A DNA stretch of 64,000 nt. Origin: Pseudomonadota bacterium (GTDB taxonomy: Bacteria > Pseudomonadota > Gammaproteobacteria > Xanthomonadales > SZUA-38). A program made the position numbers and the translations under genes. The notes beneath the pieces are model-generated. The model saw only the letters and a program-made list of their open reading frames with translations, was not told the origin of the DNA and made no database searches. The stretch spans positions 62,001 through 126,000 of the forward strand of contig JBCCCR010000018.1 of assembly GCA_039033415.1 (NCBI GenBank). The letters are read 5' to 3'. Every line of letters starts with the position of its first letter. The stretch's first letter is position 1. Positions 61,557 through 64,000 of the stretch are shown here, in pieces.

Positions 61557-63596
61557 TCAGGCCGGCAGCTTAAAGTCCGCTACCGAACGCCGCAGCTCCG
61601 CCGCCAGGTCGGCCAGGTGACCGATGCTTTCAGCGGTCTGGCTGGTACCGGCGGAGGTCTGGGTGGTGATTTCCTGAATCACGTTCATGGTGCCGGAGAT
61701 GTTGGTCGCCGCCGCCGACTGCTGGCGCGCCGCCTCGGAGATATTCTGAATCAGATCCGCCAGGTCGTGTGACACTTTCTCGATCTCGCCGAGCGCCTCA
61801 CCGGCGTCCTCCGCCAGCCGGGCCCCGTTGACCACCTCGGTGGTGGTTTGCTCCATCGAGATCACCGCTTCGTTGGTATCAGCCTGAATCGTCTGTACCA
61901 GCGTCTCGATGCGTTTCGTTGCGTTAGAGGCGCGCTCCGCGAGGCGCTGAACTTCGTCCGCAACCACCGCAAAACCGCGACCCGCCTCACCGGCTGAAGC
62001 GGCCTGAATAGCAGCGTTGAGCGCGAGAATGTTGGTTTGCTCGGCGATGTCGTTGATCAGCTCAACGATGTCGCCAATTTCCTGGGAGCTCTCACCCAGC
62101 CGCTTGATCCGCTTAGACGTTTCCTGGATCTGCTCGCGGATGTTGTCCATCCCGTCGATCGTCTGGCGCACCACGTCCGCGCCCTTGGCAGCGATCGCCA
62201 CCGAGCGCTGCGCCACGTCGGCTGACTCGGCCGAGTTCTTTGACACCTCGTCAATCGACACCGCGATCTCGTTGATCGCCGCAGACGCTGAGGTGATCTG
62301 CTGCGCCTGGTGCTCGGAGGCCTCGGCCAGGTGCATGGCGGTCGCCTGCGTTTCCTGGGCGGCGGAGGCCACCTGCACCGCGGTTTCGTTAATGGTGGTT
62401 ACCAGGGAGCGCAGGGCCTCAATCGCGAAGTTGATCGAGTCCGCGATCGCGCCGGTGATGTCTTCGGTCACCGTAGCCTTCACCGTCAGGTCACCCTCAG
62501 CGAGTGAGCCCATTTCGTCCAGCAGGCGAAGAATAGCCTCCTGGTTCCGCTGGTTCAGGTCCTCGGTGACCCGGAAGCGGGCACGCTGGTCGCGATAGAG
62601 GTACCACAGCAGCAGCGCGATCAGCAGGGCCGCCGCGGCACCGAGACCAAATCCGAGGATCGGCGAGGGAAACAGCTGTTCACCCTCGGTGAGCTCCTCA
62701 TAACGTTCTTCCAGCTGCTGAGCGTCGCTGAGCAGCACGCCTGAGCCGAGTGAGATGCCGTCGGAAGCCTCCTTGGCACGGAATAGCGTTGCGGCGGCCT
62801 CGAGGATCAGCTTGGCGTTGGCTTCGACTTCGTTGAAGACCTGAAACACCGAGCCGAGCCGCTCCAGCGCCTCGGGATTCTGGATAGCGCGGATGCCGAG
62901 CTCCGGGCTGCCGTTGAGCAGGCCGGAGAGGATTCCCCGCAGCTGATCCACGTCTCGAGCCAGACCCTCAACGGCCTGGCTGGCGTTCATGGCACCGGAC
63001 AGGATCTCGGCAATCCGCCGCAGCATCCGCTCCGCCACCTGCTGCTGCCCGGTGGCGAGATAAATCTGCTGGCGGTCAGCGTTAATGTCGGTAAGCACCT
63101 TGGCCACGTCGTCCAGACGCTCGCCCATCACCGGCACTTCCCTAGAGAACTGGCCCACCACTTGCGCCAGGTCTGTGACCTCACCACCGGCTTCCAGGAT
63201 GGTTTGAGCGTCGGTCTTAATGCCCGCCCAGGTGGAATCCACCAGCTTGACGCGAATCTGCTCCAGCGATTCGTCTTTCGGCAGGGCCGTGACGCCGGCG
63301 TCGTTGCCCTCGGTCAGTGTTGTCAGATTGATCTGAATCTTGTCCCGGGTCTCGCGCAGCGCATCAAACGCCGCAAACGCGCCGCCCGCCGCCTCGTTGG
63401 CGAGCTTAGCGATTTGCTGCGACTGCACCTGAACTTCGGTAATGAGCGCCAGGTGTCGGCGCTGCTGTTCGTTGGCCTGGTTCAGAAAGACGAAGTTGGC
63501 TACCAGCAGCAGGATGACCGCCACCAGCAGCGCGCCGATCAGATACAGCCCGGTGTTGCTTTCCCTTGCCTGCAGGGTGCCAGCCGCTGCACTCAT
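61557..63596 (-). CDS. pilJ: Type IV pilus methyl-accepting chemotaxis protein PilJ
   Basis: The 679-residue receptor has membrane helix 1 (LYLIGALLVAVILLLVANFV), a helical periplasmic PilJ domain, helix 2 (ILGFGLGAAAALLIALLLWY, about residue 315), HAMP-like region, and a signalling hairpin with INDIAEQTNILALNAAIQAA and AGRGFAVVADEVQRLAERA. ATG 63596 is taken over GTG 63605 because GAGG lies about 9 bases before it. It senses surface or pilus cues and drives ChpA; context supports this role. Confidence 0.93.
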   Translation of the reverse strand: MSAAAGTLQARESNTGLYLIGALLVAVILLLVANFVFLNQANEQQRRHLALITEVQVQSQQIAKLANEAAGGAFAAFDALRETRDKIQINLTTLTEGNDAGVTALPKDESLEQIRVKLVDSTWAGIKTDAQTILEAGGEVTDLAQVVGQFSREVPVMGERLDDVAKVLTDINADRQQIYLATGQQQVAERMLRRIAEILSGAMNASQAVEGLARDVDQLRGILSGLLNGSPELGIRAIQNPEALERLGSVFQVFNEVEANAKLILEAAATLFRAKEASDGISLGSGVLLSDAQQLEERYEELTEGEQLFPSPILGFGLGAAAALLIALLLWYLYRDQRARFRVTEDLNQRNQEAILRLLDEMGSLAEGDLTVKATVTEDITGAIADSINFAIEALRSLVTTINETAVQVASAAQETQATAMHLAEASEHQAQQITSASAAINEIAVSIDEVSKNSAESADVAQRSVAIAAKGADVVRQTIDGMDNIREQIQETSKRIKRLGESSQEIGDIVELINDIAEQTNILALNAAIQAASAGEAGRGFAVVADEVQRLAERASNATKRIETLVQTIQADTNEAVISMEQTTTEVVNGARLAEDAGEALGEIEKVSHDLADLIQNISEAARQQSAAATNISGTMNVIQEITTQTSAGTSQTAESIGHLADLAAELRRSVADFKLPA

Positions 63597-63656
63597 AGCG
63601 AGCACCTCACCCTGGCATCAACGTCATTGATTTCGCACATGATTCGTTCCCCTTGC

Positions 63657-64000
63657 TCAGGCCGCGGCCTGCATAAACACCGGATTGTTGACCAGGCGGG
63701 TAAAGTCGACCGCGCCCCAGAACTCTTCGCCTTTCAGATACTCTCGGGTCAGGTAGGGTGCAATCGCCTGCTCGGCGTAGTGCCCCGCCTGCGAAAGGTC
63801 CTCAACCAGAAAATGTCGCTGTCCCTGGACTTCGTCGATTAACAGGCCCACCACGCCGCCGCTCTGCTGTACCACCAGCACCCGGCTGTATTTGGTGTGA
63901 GTGGTGCGACCGCCGCCCAGGAACAGGCAAAAGTCGATGACCGGCACCAGGGTGCCGCGGACGTTGGCCACACCCATGACCCAGGCCTTTGCGCCGGGCA
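63657..64000 (-). CDS. pilI: CheW-like coupling protein PilI (5' end beyond window)
   Basis: The C-terminal 113 or so residues of a CheW-domain protein. The frame runs open to base 64000 and the visible start of the fold is WVMGVANVRGTLVPVIDFCL, followed by SGGVVGLLIDEVQGQRHFLV. It lies 60 bases before pilJ, so by position it is PilI. The real start is outside the window. Confidence 0.85.
   Translation of the reverse strand, partial: PGAKAWVMGVANVRGTLVPVIDFCLFLGGGRTTHTKYSRVLVVQQSGGVVGLLIDEVQGQRHFLVEDLSQAGHYAEQAIAPYLTREYLKGEEFWGAVDFTRLVNNPVFMQAAA

Noticed and set aside
1-64000. tRNA, rRNA, CRISPR arrays, prophage or integrative element
   Set aside because: No cloverleaf with anticodon context, no rRNA signature, no regularly spaced direct repeats and no phage genes were found; XerD is the housekeeping recombinase.

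Overview
The window is GC-rich, densely packed DNA from a gammaproteobacterial chromosome. Markers are the xerD-dsbC pair, the divergent lptFG/pepA-valS locus, the lptD-surA-pdxA-rsmA-apaG operon, a Pil-Chp type IV pilus chemosensory cluster and a type II secretion (gsp) operon. Gene content and frequent 4-bp stop/start overlaps fit a Xanthomonadales/Chromatiales-like lineage, but I cannot name a genus. No rRNA, tRNA, CRISPR array, transposase or prophage was seen.

Layout. 1-3.4 kb: purL (cut by the edge), dsbC and xerD on the minus strand. 3.4-8.6 kb: a six-gene TonB-ExbB-ExbD energy-transduction operon of the TonB2/TtpC kind, with a TPR protein and a DUF3450 protein, behind a structured leader that ends in an attenuator-like hairpin. 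9-16.5 kb: an RDD membrane protein, lptG-lptF (LPS export) and, divergently, pepA and valS. 16.5-23.6 kb: one long minus-strand operon running pssA - PP2C phosphatase - anti-sigma-like kinase - STAS - mlaE - mlaF - mlaD - lipoprotein - holD (probable CTG start) - rimI. It joins phospholipid synthesis, a partner-switching module and an MCE lipid transporter. 23.7-31.3 kb: two DUF4124 proteins, then the outer-membrane biogenesis operon. 31.3-43.1 kb: accessory genes, including a methyltransferase, a frameshifted glycosyltransferase, a class II aldolase-like protein, a sulfotransferase/2OG-oxygenase/CadC-TPR cluster, a ThrE exporter, a TylF-like methyltransferase, a MarR regulator with tandem operators, an alpha/beta hydrolase and a GATase. 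43.4-49.6 kb: hisN-like phosphatase and gspG-N. 49.7-64 kb: rsmE, a hotdog thioesterase and chpC-chpB-chpA-pilK-pilJ-pilI (pilI cut by the edge).

The most unusual thing here is a family of four intergenic elements of 266-279 bp (13377-13644, 40644-40909, 43111-43378, 50400-50678). Each can fold on itself as a closed three-way junction: an outer stem of about 25-36 bp formed by the two ends, plus two long internal hairpin arms. All begin AGTG, end CACT and carry a TTCAG box at the base of the outer stem. Between these fixed boxes the stem sequence differs almost completely from copy to copy, yet the two arms within a copy stay complementary. Copies at 13.4 and 43.1 kb are about 95 percent identical inside but have unrelated 11-bp stem segments. 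Ordinary transposon inverted repeats do not behave this way. No mobilising protein is encoded in or beside the elements.
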